Origin: Tieghemiomyces parasiticus
Taxonomy: Eukaryota > Kickxellomycota > Dimargaritomycetes > Dimargaritales > Dimargaritaceae
Length of the DNA stretch: 62,134 nucleotides
Direction of reading: 5' to 3'
Assembly (NCBI GenBank): GCA_027575765.1
Contig: JANBPT010000172.1
Span: 1 to 62,134, forward strand
Position numbers and translations under genes: made by a program. Below are positions 9,890 through 22,900 of the stretch, piece after piece. The notes beneath the pieces were generated by a model, which was not told where the DNA came from, searched no databases, and saw only the letters and a list, made by a program, of their open reading frames with translations. Positions within the stretch are counted from its first letter, which is position 1, and every line of letters begins with the position of its first letter.

Positions 9890-11801
9890 ATGGCCGCGCT
9901 AGCTCTTCAGGAATACCGCGGCCAGCTCACTTTGGAGCTCGTCCCGGGCCAGCGCGTGGGGCCGTTCATTCTGGGCGCGCCCGTAGGTCACCTCGTCCAG
10001 CTGCTACAGACTGCGCCGCGCCTGGTGCCCAAGGTTGACTTCAAGTACGCGGCCGAGGAACCCCTCGCCACGGACTGGGTGCTGGGCCTGACCCACGCGC
10101 TCCCGCCGTCACCGCCCCCATCAGCCACGTCGCCAGCCGTTACGACAGGGCCAGACTCGTATGTGGAAGCGGAAACTGAATGCCCGGTGGCACCGCATTC
10201 CGCGGCCTCGTCGTCATCGCTCTCGGTATCCTCCGCCGGGTCCACGGCCGGCCCGGGCGGCGTCAGCCTGCTGCTCGACCCGGTGACCCAACGCCTTAAA
10301 TTGGTGGTCATCCACGACCTAGCCCGTCTGCGCCTCACCTACCGTGGCATGGAATGTCAATCGACAAAGACCGTGGCAACCGGCCTGCTAATCAACCGCT
10401 TATTTGGACCCACACACCCAGGCCACTTTGACGCAGCCACAGGGACCTTTACGCTGACGTACCCGGGCATCACCTTTGCCTTCGCCATTCCCGAACGGCA
10501 CCGCACCCAGTTCGCCCGCGGGGGCGCCAATTTACCCCTCGAATTCCCCGACGGCACCACGCCGCCCTGTAGTACCGTCTATGTCTACCACGGCACCGAC
10601 TGGCGCGAAGCCGCCCCGCCTGCGCCTCTCATCTACACCGGCCAGTACCGGGCAATGACCGGCGTCTCCCCGCTCACGTTCCTTACCCGGTGCAACGCCA
10701 CGCCCGGACGGGGCGCTACCTTGGTACTGACTGACGTGGGCGCCGGGACCCGAGCGGCCGAGGGCGTGGAGCGGCGAGTACAGTTGACGCTGCATGCCAC
10801 CACCGCCCAGGATCTGGTGGCCGACCTTGGCCAGCCCCAGTCGGTCTTTACGAAGCACGACGATAAAATGAGCATTCATGCCCCTGCTGCCGAACCTGCT
10901 GCCAACCCGTCCCCGAGCACATCCTCCCCGGCTAGCGACGGCGAAACGGACGCTACAACCACAGTGCCACCTCCTACCGAACAGGTTGGCCCCGACGAAG
11001 GTAAGTTGATCCGCTCGCTGGCGCAAGAGCGGGAAGAGGTAGTACAGTTCAATCACCACATGTCGCCCCCCCCCAACCGCCTACGTGTCTCACCCTACCT
11101 ACCTTATGTACCTTCCCCCCCCCTTCAGAACCCTCTCCGCTGGCCCGTGACTACTTTTTTAATTACTACGAGCTGGGTTTAGACGTGCTGCTAGACGGTG
11201 CCAGCCACCTGTGCAAGAAAGTAGTGTTGCACGCCAACGTGCCCGGTCATTACGATTTTGGCCGTTACCGTAAATGCCCCTACCGTCTGTTTAGCCGTGA
11301 AGGTAAGTACAGTCCTACCCCCCCCCGTACGGCGTACCCACTGCCCTCCCCCCTCCCCCTGGCGACCAATGCTCACCATGACCTCCAAAATGCCATGTCC
11401 GCTCCCTCCCTAACCTTCAGATGTCTGTGGGACGGCCGGCGTCTTTGATGTGGATACCAAGGTAAGTACGCACAAATGTCGATTATCCAGCGGTGACGGC
11501 CAGTGGGGTATCAGATACGTTGCCTAGCCTCGCTACCATCCCCTCACCCCGATTGATTACTCACCGGGTATACCGTGGCCCATCGGCCGTTTGCGTCTAC
11601 ATACATCCTCTTTCTCTCGCCTACGATGCTCAGTGGACCGCGCTGCACGAGGTGTTTAACCGTGACGCTGCACCGCCCGTGGTGTTCAATCGCGGCCCTA
11701 GCGAGCAGAACCCCTTCGGTTCCACCTTGTTTTACGGTGGGGCCGGGGTCATTTTCGAGGTGATGCGTAATGACTGCGTGGCTACCGTCACGATCTTTTA
11801 G
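9890..11801 (+). CDS. PHAF1 / UPF0183 (C16orf70-like) protein, four exons
   Basis: Exons 9890-11000, 11129-11302, 11421-11461, 11634-11801; introns of 128, 118 and 172 nt, all GT-AG; product 497 aa (human C16orf70 is ~420). Signatures of the UPF0183 family run throughout: LELVPGQRVGPFILGAPVGH at the N-terminus, VSLLLDPVTQRLKLVVIHD, FGPTHPGHFDAATGTFTLTY, then across the splice junctions DYFFNYYELGLDVLLDGASH, KKVVLHANVPGHYDFGRYRK, and finally FYGGAGVIFEVMRND. Two Ser/Pro-rich insertions (about residues 65-120 and 330-365) explain the extra length. The animal protein is known as phagosome assembly factor 1, linked to autophagy and phagosome membranes; cytosolic/endomembrane action is inferred. 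The third exon is only 41 nt. Confidence 0.92.
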
Positions 11802-11906
11802 TCCCCCATTTATACCGCTGATGGCTACACCATATTCTGCACCGCTACCCACCCAATGGCCAGTAGGCTGTGCCTGGTCTCACCATACTCCTCACTCCTT
11901 GGGATA

Positions 11907-11912
11907 AATAAA
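11907..11912 (+). promoter_or_regulatory. Probable polyadenylation signal AATAAA
   Basis: Exact AATAAA about 105 bp after the PHAF1 stop codon, same strand. Confidence 0.6.
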
Positions 11913-13395
11913 CCCCGTGTACTATATCATAGTGACAGCCTACCAGCAAGGCACCATATTGGACCATAACACCGTTGCGAGAATAAACAAAGTGCCACCA
12001 ATCGGCCAGCCGCTTCGTATGGGGTGTCTTTTGGTCCTAGTGTTTTCCGGCGCATTAGCCCGCGCCGCGCAGTCTCTGTATAAGAGGCTAGGCTACGCTG
12101 CACCATCGCAACCCCGGTGTGGAAGGTTACAATCAATCGCTTGTGGTGTATGGATGGCCAGTGCTATCCTGGTAGTCTAAGCGACTGGCATCACTCCACT
12201 GACGCTAGGCCCACCGAAGCGATTTGATTATCTCGGTACGTCAAGGGGTGGACGTCTTAAGGCCAAGGCCGCAGGCGACAACTAGGAGCCCGGAAAGTAA
12301 CGGCATCTCCTCGCAGGAAGTACCACCGACCATTGGGCCATCCTTTATAACCCATGGCTACTCACTAGGTCACCACGACTCCAACCAGCAAGCTAATCAC
12401 CGAGAGACCCGTCGAAAACCCACACATTCATCGGCTATATATAGCCAACTAATCTACTTAGTATTATTTACAGCTTCTACCCTTTACTCTGCTTTCGTTT
12501 TCCACAAACCGACCCTCGGGTCTCTGCCTACCACCCAAGGTACCCCTCTTACGCCCTGGCCAGGCCATATATTTTCGGCGCAAGTTCTTTGAAGCCTCTT
12601 ACACTTCACGCACGCACGGTGCGTGCCATAGAGAGACCCCGTGGTTAAGTACGCGCTGAAGTCGGCGGTCATAAACCAGCCAAGGGCGCAGTATCTGGCA
12701 CCCTTGATATGCTAAGGCGCTTATGTGCCACGATGTGCCGCACAAGATCCCAGGATGGAATGTACCTTTAGATGCTCGCAGGCGACCGAGCTATGGGCTA
12801 CGGTCAGCGGCAAACCATGCCGTGACCCAGCGTGGTGAGGCCGCTGTTCATTGACCGGTTAGCAACTGACAACCTTGGGGATTTCCCGGTCAGCTGAAGA
12901 GGGCACCGTATGGAGATCACCTGTCCAAAGTGTCCTCGTGCTTGCCCAGCTGTGGTAGCAGATGGCCACCAACTCCAGGGGAGACGGGGTCGTCAGGCCG
13001 CTAGTACTCTTCAGTACACCAACCGTGCAGTGTGACTGGCAGTCTGGCTAAGCAATACAGAGCCCCCCTTACTTGTCCCGTGGGTGTCATTACTAATCCT
13101 ACTATTCGCAAGCCACCTCTACAAGTCCAACCCTCTTCCCCCTCCGTTCATTCCCACCACGTGCGCCCGGCTTTTCTGGCGATCGGTCAATACGGATTAC
13201 CTACCGACGTCGGCCGGTACCGCTCGTCAAGCCCAGGCGGCGGTCAAGGACGGAAATGGACAATCGTTGGGCAGCACCCGTGTAACTTTCCTTAGCATTG
13301 GTCAACTACATGAGACCGTATATAGATACATATAACGAAAACGGTGCATCAGGGTACTTTTTTTTTCGCCCCAAACAGTAGCTCATCACAGGGAT

Positions 13396-13401
13396 TTTAT
13401 T
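13396..13401 (-). promoter_or_regulatory. Probable polyadenylation signal (minus strand)
   Basis: AATAAA on the minus strand, about 340 bp beyond the stop of the CBM21 gene. Confidence 0.4.
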
Positions 13402-13743
13402 ATTTCCTGAATATGCACAGTGCAAGGTGAGTGAACCAGATGGATATGTGTGGGAGAAAATGGCGGTAGTCGTAAAATATGTATAATGTAGATTGGAGGG
13501 GTAATGGGTGAGGAAAGGCGGGATGTAGGTAATAATACAAGGCGGATAAGAGAAGGTTTCGTCAAGAGGAAGGGAAGGCAGATACCAACCATAGACAATC
13601 CGGGGAAATTGAGGTTACGGATCAGCTAGGTTGGGTACAGCCGATCGAATGTAGCCAAAGCCCCAACTCATACACAGAGAGAGAAGGTTTTAAAGAGGCA
13701 GACGCAAACCCCAGGACAACCCAGCTCCCACACCGATGGGGAT

Positions 13744-15654
13744 CTAAGTCCGGATGCAGGTGGCGGGGGTGGGCGACACGCTAGCGAAGGTAGGCGAGAC
13801 CGAGAACAGATTGTACCCGGAGGGCGACTTGGTCATCACACCGCCACCCACGGCGAGATACGAGTCCGAATGCGAGCTGTGGTGGTAGAACCCGTCAAAA
13901 TGGCTGCGCTGCGGCGGGGGCTGGGAAGCCGCGCGGCGGCGATCGGCCAGGTGAGGGATTCCGATGGGCACCGCTGACGAGGCGTGGTAGCTGCTGCTGC
14001 TGAAGGCTGTGTCGTCATCGGACGAGGACAAGGCCTCGTGATACAGGTCCGATGCAGACCCATCGTGGGTGACCGCCAGGGCACTGAAGGGCAGGTCGAG
14101 CGGAGCAGGTACGATCGAGGGGGAGGTGGACAGCAGACCCGAGGCCGACGCCATGGGCTGAATGGCCAGGTCCATGTACTTCTGGGCGTTACTCCGGGTG
14201 GCACTGGCCGACAGCGGGGAAAAGGGTGCCGCAACGGCAGCCGGGGCCGACTGATCAGGGCGCAGCGCGGCGCTGAGCGACGCCCCGAAATCGTAGCGGC
14301 TGGCCAGCCGGGTGCTGTTCATGCGCAGGAACCCGCCGTCGGGGGAGGTACCCAAAGCCGGGGACGAGGTGCGACGCGGGGCGGCGGCCAGTGGCGGGGA
14401 CAGAGGACGGTGGTCCTCGTCCTCCCCGTCGGCCTCGACCCCGGCATCGGCGGGACCGGAGGGTAGCTGGCGGGGGTAATCGCCCAGCTCGGCGGGGTTG
14501 AAAAAATAGTCGGTCTGGAGGTGGGTAGGGTCGGAGCTGGATCGGCGACGCACGTATGGGGCCGGGGCGGCCTTGGTGAGCGCACCGGGGTGGGCGGTGC
14601 CATACCGGACATGGTAGTTGTGACCGGCGTTGTTGTCCCAGTACTCCTGGCCGGCCACAGTGTAGCGCAGGCAGAAGAAGAGCGAGCGACGGGTGGCGGC
14701 AGGCGCAGTGACCAGGGGCAGGGTGAAGGTGAAACGGTCCACGGCCGGGTGCGCGCTAGGCAGCGTCTCGGAGTATACGGCCCCCACCTCAGTGTAGGTC
14801 TGCCACAGGTCGGTGGTGTAGCGCACCACCAGGGACTTTTGGTACGCCAGATTCTGGACTTGCACGCTGCCCAGCAGTTTGGACTTGTCTGAGGCCAGGG
14901 CGACATTCTCGAGCCGGACGGGGCGGGAGTGGAACAGGTTGACGGTGGGCGGAGGGAAGTTGACCAGGGTCACGACCATCTCGGTGCAAGTGGTCGGGGC
15001 CGTATCGTCCTCCTCCTCGTCGGTATCACTGACGTTGTCGGCGTCGTCACCCGGGAAGTACTCGGCCGTGTGGCTGACGGTGGCCGGGGTCTCAACCTTG
15101 AGGAACAGCTTGACGCGCTCGAGGTTGGTCGGGAAGCGCACAGACTTGTTGGGGGTGACCGGGGAGGAGCGGGTGCCGTCTCGCACGGCCAGCCTGAGGG
15201 CCGACTTGAGGGGTGTGGCGGTCGGGCCGTTGGGCTGGTGGAGTCGAGCGGCGATGGACACGAAGGCCTGGGGGCTGGGCAGCTGGATGGACAGGTTCGG
15301 GCGGGTAGAGCTGGCAAGCAGGGAGGTGTGCCGGGTCCGGCCGCTGTACGAGGTGACCGACGGGGCGCCGGTGTCGGATACAAAAGTGGAGCCGAAGCAG
15401 CCGGCGGCGGTGAGTGCCGAGATGGTCGGCGGGCTGGTGCTGACTTTTCCCCAGGGCACCGAGAACGACGGAGCCGTCAGGGTGTGAGGGGACGTAGGGG
15501 CGGAGGAGGCGGGTGAGCCGGCCGGGGAGCGCTTGGCCCCAGCAACCAGGCTGACCCGGCGGTGGGCCCGCGCGGATTTGACGGGCGAGAAGAGACCGGC
15601 CCCTTCTGGTGGGAAGCACGGCGAGGTGGGGGCGGTAGCAGCCTGGAGCGACAT
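13744..15654 (-). CDS. Protein phosphatase 1 regulatory/targeting subunit with CBM21
   Basis: Single-exon, 636 aa. The PP1-docking RVxF motif is KSVRF (residues 170-174). A CBM21 carbohydrate-binding domain follows at ~226-350, containing VQNLAYQKSLVVRYTTDLW, FTFTLPL and the signature EYWDNNAGHNYHVRYG that marks glycogen-targeting PP1 subunits. This is the architecture of yeast Gac1/Pig1/Pig2 and animal PPP1R3: it brings PP1 to glycogen and to glycogen synthase, activating synthesis. Flanking regions are Ser/Thr/Pro-rich and probably phosphorylated. The start is set at the Met with context ACCATGT; an upstream in-frame Met at 15723 would add a 23-residue hydrophobic stretch that is probably untranslated leader. 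The gene is convergent with PHAF1. Which yeast paralogue it matches cannot be decided. Confidence 0.9.
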   Translation of the reverse strand: MSLQAATAPTSPCFPPEGAGLFSPVKSARAHRRVSLVAGAKRSPAGSPASSAPTSPHTLTAPSFSVPWGKVSTSPPTISALTAAGCFGSTFVSDTGAPSVTSYSGRTRHTSLLASSTRPNLSIQLPSPQAFVSIAARLHQPNGPTATPLKSALRLAVRDGTRSSPVTPNKSVRFPTNLERVKLFLKVETPATVSHTAEYFPGDDADNVSDTDEEEDDTAPTTCTEMVVTLVNFPPPTVNLFHSRPVRLENVALASDKSKLLGSVQVQNLAYQKSLVVRYTTDLWQTYTEVGAVYSETLPSAHPAVDRFTFTLPLVTAPAATRRSLFFCLRYTVAGQEYWDNNAGHNYHVRYGTAHPGALTKAAPAPYVRRRSSSDPTHLQTDYFFNPAELGDYPRQLPSGPADAGVEADGEDEDHRPLSPPLAAAPRRTSSPALGTSPDGGFLRMNSTRLASRYDFGASLSAALRPDQSAPAAVAAPFSPLSASATRSNAQKYMDLAIQPMASASGLLSTSPSIVPAPLDLPFSALAVTHDGSASDLYHEALSSSDDDTAFSSSSYHASSAVPIGIPHLADRRRAASQPPPQRSHFDGFYHHSSHSDSYLAVGGGVMTKSPSGYNLFSVSPTFASVSPTPATCIRT

Positions 15655-16990
15655 GGTCGCAACGGGGTAGTGGGCTGTAGGAGCGAAAAGGATAACGGGA
15701 AATAAAAAGAGACCGGTAACCACAGGGGAGGCGTACGAGGCGGTGCGAGGCCAGGGGGCTCAGCAGAGCATAGGTGAACGCGCGGGGTCAGCAGTAGTAT
15801 GAGGGACGGTCAGAGGATACGCTGGATAAATATGGAAAGATGATTAAGGTACGGCGACGGTGTGGCGCACGGGTACGGAGGGTCACACGGGAGGACCGCT
15901 GGCGAGGAGGGACTTGTGGGTCAGGGCACCAGGTACGTCAGCCGGGAAGAGACTAGAAAACACAGGGCTGAGCCAGCTGGCGGAGGGTCGGCGAGCCGAA
16001 GGGATACCGGATGATGAAAGGGTAAACAGGCGGTGTGGTGTAACCCACGGCGGAGGTGGACAGCACTAGGTGGTAGCGAGGGGGGAGTAGTAGACTAACG
16101 AGGGTGCGTTGGAGGGTAGGGTAGGGTGGAGCGGCGGTATACGCTGCGAGAGCGGAGCGAGGTGAGGGGGTGCGAGAGGCGGTGCGCCGACGGATATTGG
16201 TCAGCAAGTAGGACTGCGATATGGAGGGAAGAGACGGGGTGGGCTATGGCGCAGAGGTGGGGGGAGTATGGTACAGAGGGCCGCGGGCTAGGAGATATAT
16301 ATAACGAGGGTAGTAGAGAAGGGGCGATAGAGGCCAGGGGAAGCGGTAGGGTGTCAAGCAGCTCGTAGAACGGACGGAGCAGCACGTAGTCGTGGAGAAC
16401 AAAGTGAAAGAGAACGATAAAGAGCGACGATTGTAAGAGCCGTCGCGTTGAAGAGGAAAGACGAGGGCCGGTTTGCAGGGCGTGAATAATAGTGTGGCAG
16501 GGCCGTAGCGGTAGCGCCGATTCAAATCAAAAAGTAAATTAAACGTAGAGCTCTTTGGCCGTGGAGGGCAGCGGCGGGGCAGGGCCTTTATATATAGTGG
16601 CCAGTGTGTAAAAAGGGTGTATGCCAGACCAAACAGCTGCAGGCCCAGGGATCTCGCCGGTCCTTCTCGCTCGACAGGGGGTTGCCAAATACATGCACAT
16701 CCGATAGGGAGGCGCACCGCAATCAGCCGGCTCCGGTGCGAGCTTATGGATGACGCGCAAAAGGGGGGAGGACGATGGGAGGGAGTGGCGGCTCGATAAA
16801 AAAATGATATCCCACATGCATACACGCTCGCACCAAAATAGTGGGGTGGAGGCCGGATTGCCACTGGCCGCCAAGGCGAGAAAGAGGGCAGGGCCATGGC
16901 GTTATCTCAGGGTGAGTGATAGGGAGGGGGGGTTGCCCACGCTCTCGTATTGGATCAGCGCCAACCAAAATGATTTACCATGCATTTCAT
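15655..16990. other. Promoter and pyrimidine-rich leader of the CBM21 gene
   Basis: On the minus strand this 1.3 kb is strongly C/T-rich and carries a TATATATA element (+ strand 16292-16301). It mirrors the leader upstream of the Gds1/APSES gene. A 217-codon minus-strand frame (16244-16897) has only Ser/Pro/Arg/Leu-rich composition and no motif, so it is taken as leader or promoter DNA. Confidence 0.55.
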
Positions 16991-19900
16991 AGGGCCTGGG
17001 TAGCGCAGGGCGGTGGGCTAGGTGGCGCGAAGGAAGGGCAACATCGAAAGCCTGGCGTGGGACAACAAGGGTGGCGGATGCCTTCGCACCCGACAGGCCG
17101 CTGTGTATAGGACGAATCTAGGGGCGACCGGGGGTGTACCCACTCCCGTCGGTGGCATTGGGCGGATCGCAGTTTAACGGCCACCGACGACGTCAGCAAT
17201 ATCAGAGTGATTCAGAGGCCAACGGGCAATGCGAGGGCGAGAGGGTCCCTGTAGCGGCCTGCGCCCCGCTCCCCGGCGGCAGCCAGAGAGGCCCAGCCGC
17301 TATAATGGAGCAACGCAGGCCGAGCGGCGGCCGTGGAGTCTTCGATCCGTGAGTGGGGTCGGCGACGGACCATAGTTTCTGCCGCTGACTCCGGAGGCCT
17401 GTAACGGGCGGGAATTCCATGGTTTCGCTAGCCAAGGGCAGCGGGCCGCGCACCTTTCCACAGGCAACTGACGGCCGTAAAAGCAGTCTGACAGCCCTCC
17501 GCTCCCCCCAATCGTCTGCCTCGATATCCTGAAACCCGGCCTGTAAGGAACCCGGATGTCTGCCGATTATTAGTTCTTTGGGAACCCTTCCTAGATGGTG
17601 CTCGTACCACCGCCCGGCCCTCCCGAGTAGGGATGTAGCAGGCCCAAGCGGGGTGGCCCACATTCAGCCCACGACGCCTACTCCTCGAGCGAGGCGGCTG
17701 CCGTGATATTGTGGTGCGATGTCGACACCAAGTGGGTGCTCCGAGGTTCAGGTAGATGCGGCCCGTGGCATGCTTCCGAAGGCCCGGCTAGCCATGGGTC
17801 TCGAGTAGCATCCACAGCCACGGCAGCCCATCATGCTCCACGCGGTCGGCTGCCTCTTGGGGGCATCAGTCCCATCGAACCTACCCCAGTAGCATCCGGG
17901 GCGCCCATTACCGGTCACTATGATGCACTCTGCTTAGAGCCCATCCGACTGTGCCAGTGTGAGCATGCTTTTTCGGTTAACGTTGCGCCTCCCTAATCAA
18001 AGGCACAAGCAAACAGGCCTACCGATGCCAAGCCTTTGACGGAGTTTGCCAAAAAAGTAATTTACGACAAGCACCAGAGCAGGCGAAGCCGCCAGGTTGC
18101 TTTGGGACCTAGTGGATCGCATCGGGGGTGCCATACGGGGTAGCCGTCATTGAGGAGACTACATGGCTCGCCTAGCCGATGGCTGCGCTTGCACCTCTTT
18201 GTCGGCCCGGGTGACAGTGTCCTGATGCGACTCATAGGTGATGTGTGAGGGAGTAGGATCGGGGTAGAGCCTCCTCGGGCCCATAGCTTCTAATTTCCGT
18301 CTCCGCCCTTTGGCCGGGCTGCTCCAATCCGCGAGGTCGCTGGCCCCCACGCTCACGGCCTCCGCCGGCTAGTCATTCGCTAGCTGGGAGGAAGGACTCG
18401 AGAGACTTCAGCTAATAGCGGTGGCGGTGGGTACGGGGCGATGTAGAGGTGCAGGCAAGTGGACCCCGGGCCTGTCCGCTGGCCCTATGGGGAGGAAAGG
18501 AGGGAGCTGCGATAGTGATAGCAGGATTGGCTGGCGGGATATTTAGCTCCAGGCAGCGATCCCTCCGCTCACTCCTACCCCGCCCTAGCCGCTCCTTCTC
18601 CGCACCCCCAGCACCTTGCACCGGTGTTCTGGAGGAAGGGTCTACTAGGCTCAAGTGGCAAGGCTGAGAGGGGAAGTTATGGCGAGTGCCGCACAGCCAC
18701 TTGACCCTGCCGTCCCCAGCTCGGCCTTACCTTACCCTTCAATCACTCCCTGTGGCAAACTCCCCTAATACCCCCTCCCTGACTACATCCAGTGCGGTAT
18801 TCGTAAAGAGAACTGACCGACACGCGCGTGCGCGTAGGTAACAAGTTCGTGACAGCAGGACCTCCACCCCCGTGTCCTGCGGGCTGATTTGTGTATTCGC
18901 AGTTATCCCCCGCCCCTCATTCATACCCCCATCAGGCCAGGGGGGGGAGGCATGGCCGATAGCGATAGCGCGGTCTATGGTGAGGAGGGGCGATAGGACG
19001 GAATGTCCCAGAGGACGGGGACGTGGTTTGGTAGCCTAATATAGTCTCTACCGGAAGGGAGAGGGTTCATAATCTTACCTTCCCCCCATAAAATCACACT
19101 TGATCATCCGTGTAATTTTGAGATCTAAAATAGGAGTGGCAGCCGGGGTCGGCCTATGCGGGCATCGCCCGTTCTTATCACAATAGTCACGGATAAGGAA
19201 TGGGCTGATCCGTACCCGGGCTGTGAAGCCCCCGATAAGATAGTGGGCCTGGTGCCGGTCCCCCTGCCACGTTAATCTCAGGACGGGCGGGCTAGGCCTC
19301 TGTGCGAATGGCGTGCGTGCATAGTCAATGGTCCAATTTACTCATTATCCGACGCCATCGGTGATATTGCAGGACGAATGGGCCCATTCCGATGGCTTTG
19401 GTAACGTGCCTTTGGTTGTGGTTCCAGCAAGGGGTCCTCCCTCGAACCAGTCAGGCTTTAGAATATCCGTTCCCATGAATCATCGGAAATACAATTTGTT
19501 TTGCTTACGTGCCTAGCCATAGGCCGGTTAGTAGCCGGCCGCAGTTGCGTCAAGTCGGTAAGATACGCACTCCGCAAATTAACTTCGCCACACCGATTCG
19601 CCCCGAAGGCCCGCACCAGCCATGTGTATGGCCCAGACAGTGAATAGACACCATTCACAGCCTTGACTGGCCCCTCTACCACCGTCGCAGTCTAGACGCT
19701 AAATCTGTCTCGTTGTTCATAAGGCCTGAAATGAGTGCATTGGGTCAAACTGAATCACGAGGGTACGGGCCCTTCCCAGGCTAGGGCTGCTGGTAACTGA
19801 TGCAGGAATACCCATCTCCCTCGTAACGATACCTACGGTGAACAAACTGACAGTGCCTGTGAAGGGGACGACCCTCTTCTCTTTGGTGGTGAAAATGGGG

Positions 19901-22900
19901 CGGGTGAGTATGAGGGAGAGGGAGATAGAGACGAGCATCCGAGACCCTTCACGAGTACCCGCCCTGGTATCCCTAGTTTTAGTAGTCCTTCACCCCATTA
20001 CCTAATTCTCTATCACGGTGGCAGTGGTACTGTGGTCTGAGGCCAGCCCTACGGGTAGTCATCGCATAAGTTTACTATAGTTCCTGTTGTGAACGCCCTG
20101 CTCGGTGCAACCCTTGTCGCCCCACACGACGCCATCGGCTACAACCGGATACCCTTGTTTCGCCGGCCGTTCGGACAATTTACCGACGGTTTCCATTAGC
20201 GGTGATTGCGCTGTCAGACACTGGCACTCCGTACAACAAGAACCTCTGGGTCATCTCACCCTTCCCGTCGCAGCGCTGTTTCACGGGAGTGACTGCCACT
20301 ACCACGCCATTGGTCGTTTGACTGTGTCAGGACTGAATTTTAGATACCAACAGATTACGTTGTCACCGTACACCAAAAGGTACGGCGTGACTTCGATGCT
20401 AAACGAGGGCGGGTGGAGGCGAAGTATGGGGTCGCCGTGACGAACGAGAGGGGCCGTGCACCCAGTTTGTGGGTTGGGTAGCTGGGTACCAATAACGTCA
20501 GGATCTATCAGTCGAAGAAGTCATGGCATAACGTCTCCGGTAACTTCGTTACATGCCGTTCGTCACCGTTCTATCGGCGGACTAATGACTATGAGGCCAA
20601 CATCCTTGATGATCCCAGGCGCTCCTGCGGCCGTCATTCATTCCCCATCCAGGGCTGGTTTTCCATCCAAAAGATCAAAGTTGTGGATCACATTATTTTT
20701 TAGTATTCTTGAAGATTACCGTGGATTATCCCCCAGCCCCCCCCCCCTCAGCCGCACCAAATCGTAATTACACGCCCATTCTACATCGGCCCGCATCCTC
20801 CACAGAGCCCTTTACGCATCTTTATCCTCATTCGCTACTAACCAAGCCTTGACGGGTGGCATTCGTTAGGCACCGCACGAAATGCGGGCTAAAAGAACAC
20901 TGCCTCGGCTGCCGACATCTCCGAATGGGAACAGCCTTACAAAGAGGGGGGGTGGACGCGGGCATGGCGCAGGTGGTGGGTGTTGGAATGGGATCCCGTA
21001 ATGGATAATATATTTATATATACGTCCTCTTGTGAAGCCGATCGGGTGCCAGTCAGCCTTGCGGCGACCGATGGTCCTTCCCGGGTTTCACCAGTTGACT
21101 AGAGCGAGGAACTTGACGGGCCTGACGTCCTGTTTAAAGAGCCGGCCATGGATAGGCGCGCCAGACAGGGCCAACGTCCGAGCGTGGTTTGGGCCGCCTG
21201 CCATGGGGCCACCTGGTGAGTGGGCCCTGCATCTATGGGAAGCTGGCGTGCTAGATGGTTTTGCGGCGTGACGGCGAGTGATCATGATCTTGGGTGGCAG
21301 CCTGCCAAAACGATATCCCCTCTCAAAACCCTCCATGGGCAGCTGATGCGTTTCGTCTATTGACCAGCTTAGCCTCAGATTGGTCGGCACGGCATGTGTG
21401 GTATTTTGCATTGATTAAAAACGGCTATATCCATTTAGGAGAGGTTCTATGGGAGTAGCCGCATGTATACATGCACGAGCGTGCGTGTGTGTGAGGGCCC
21501 CTGCTCTGGGGGATTGACAGGGTGCCCCAACCTCAACCCCACTTTTCCACCACCACCCTTACTTCCCCATCTGGGGAACATTCCCACCTTCATTTAGCCA
21601 TTGTGGTCATCACTCTGGGCTGCCGGGTCACTGTGGACAGGGCTTGGTGCGCACTTGCCAACTCTTCTCCCCATCGATAAGGCCATGTGGGTTACATGTC
21701 CGCATTATACGATGCTGCCCTTTAGGAAGCACCATCGGTGCCTGGGAAAGATGGAAGAGAGGCCCTTAGCTCGGGCGTGTGGGCGGATGATAGAGATGAC
21801 CCGACCATTGTACCGGGGCCAGTGCTTTATTTGGTTTCAAGTGTGACTAGCACTGAAATCCCTCCCCATGTCGCGCACATCCACTCGCCCCCAGTCTGAA
21901 CCGCTTCTCCTGGCGCCCCACAAATTCCAGTTCACACTGCGTTGGGTTTAGACCACTCATAGTTAGAAGATCTGATTTTGAGATCGTACACTACTGGGAG
22001 TCTGAATCAAGCTACTGGGGACATTATGACACGGCGTCCATATGTGGAACGGAGCGAAACCGGCCGAGTTTGAGGCTTTCCGCTGCCCCATGCTCCACCA
22101 CCGATCCTGCTTTCCTACTCCAGCCTTTAAATGGTGCCGAAAGTGGGGTGGGCCGGGAAGATTATATTGGGGGCAGTTACTCCTTTTAACGGCCGTCCGT
22201 GTCAGTTTTTGATGGCGAGAAGGTCGCCCCGAATTATAATCGGCAGATGGACACTGGTCACTTTAGCCTTGTCGAGGGTATGTGTGTGGGGTCTCTATCA
22301 CTTTCAAGGTTTGCAGCAGGCTATCTTTGTAAACTGAATGTGAGAAGGGTGCTTAAATGAGTCCCTGCCATTACCGGCACCCCGCCTATTTCTTTCTGTC
22401 GCAGGCGGGAGTCCAACCTGCACACAGTCAGTACCACCGAGGACGGGGGATTGGGCACAAGGGTGTCATTTAATGAAGGGGATCTGGTAGGTCGTGATGC
22501 AGCGCTTAGGCAACTCCCGCTTGCCATCGAGTGCCAGGCCAGGCATTCCAAGCATCCAAGCTCATCTACGCTAGTAGTTCCCTGTTGGGGGGAATGTCTC
22601 CTTTCCCATGACAAGCAGAGGGATGGGAGGGGGGGGGGCAGCGGGGTTCTACCGGGTCGCCTATGTATAGAGAGAGTAAGGCACATCGCCCAAGCGGGTA
22701 CCCGGTCGGCTATCGTTTCCACCGATGGATAAGGTGGAGGGGGGGACCTTACCCCGAATACGGTGTTTCCCACCTCACAGATACCGGGCCCGTTTCTAAT
22801 AGGCATAATATAGCCGAAATGAATGGCCATTACAGAAACCTGGAATGATGGATTCATCATGTACATAGTATCCCTTGTTGGTACAGGCTGGAGTCAAAGC

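Larger units (their letters stand above)
11802..13743. other. Intergenic between convergent genes
   Basis: 1.9 kb between the ends of PHAF1 and the CBM21 gene. It contains probable polyadenylation signals for both strands (11907-11912 +, 13396-13401 -) and no frame with convincing protein character. A 122-codon frame at 12224-12592 lacks any recognisable motif. Confidence 0.6.

Noticed and set aside
16244..16897. 217-codon minus-strand frame upstream of the CBM21 gene
   Set aside because: It also lies in pyrimidine-rich leader DNA, has no motif, and other frames in the same region are open too.
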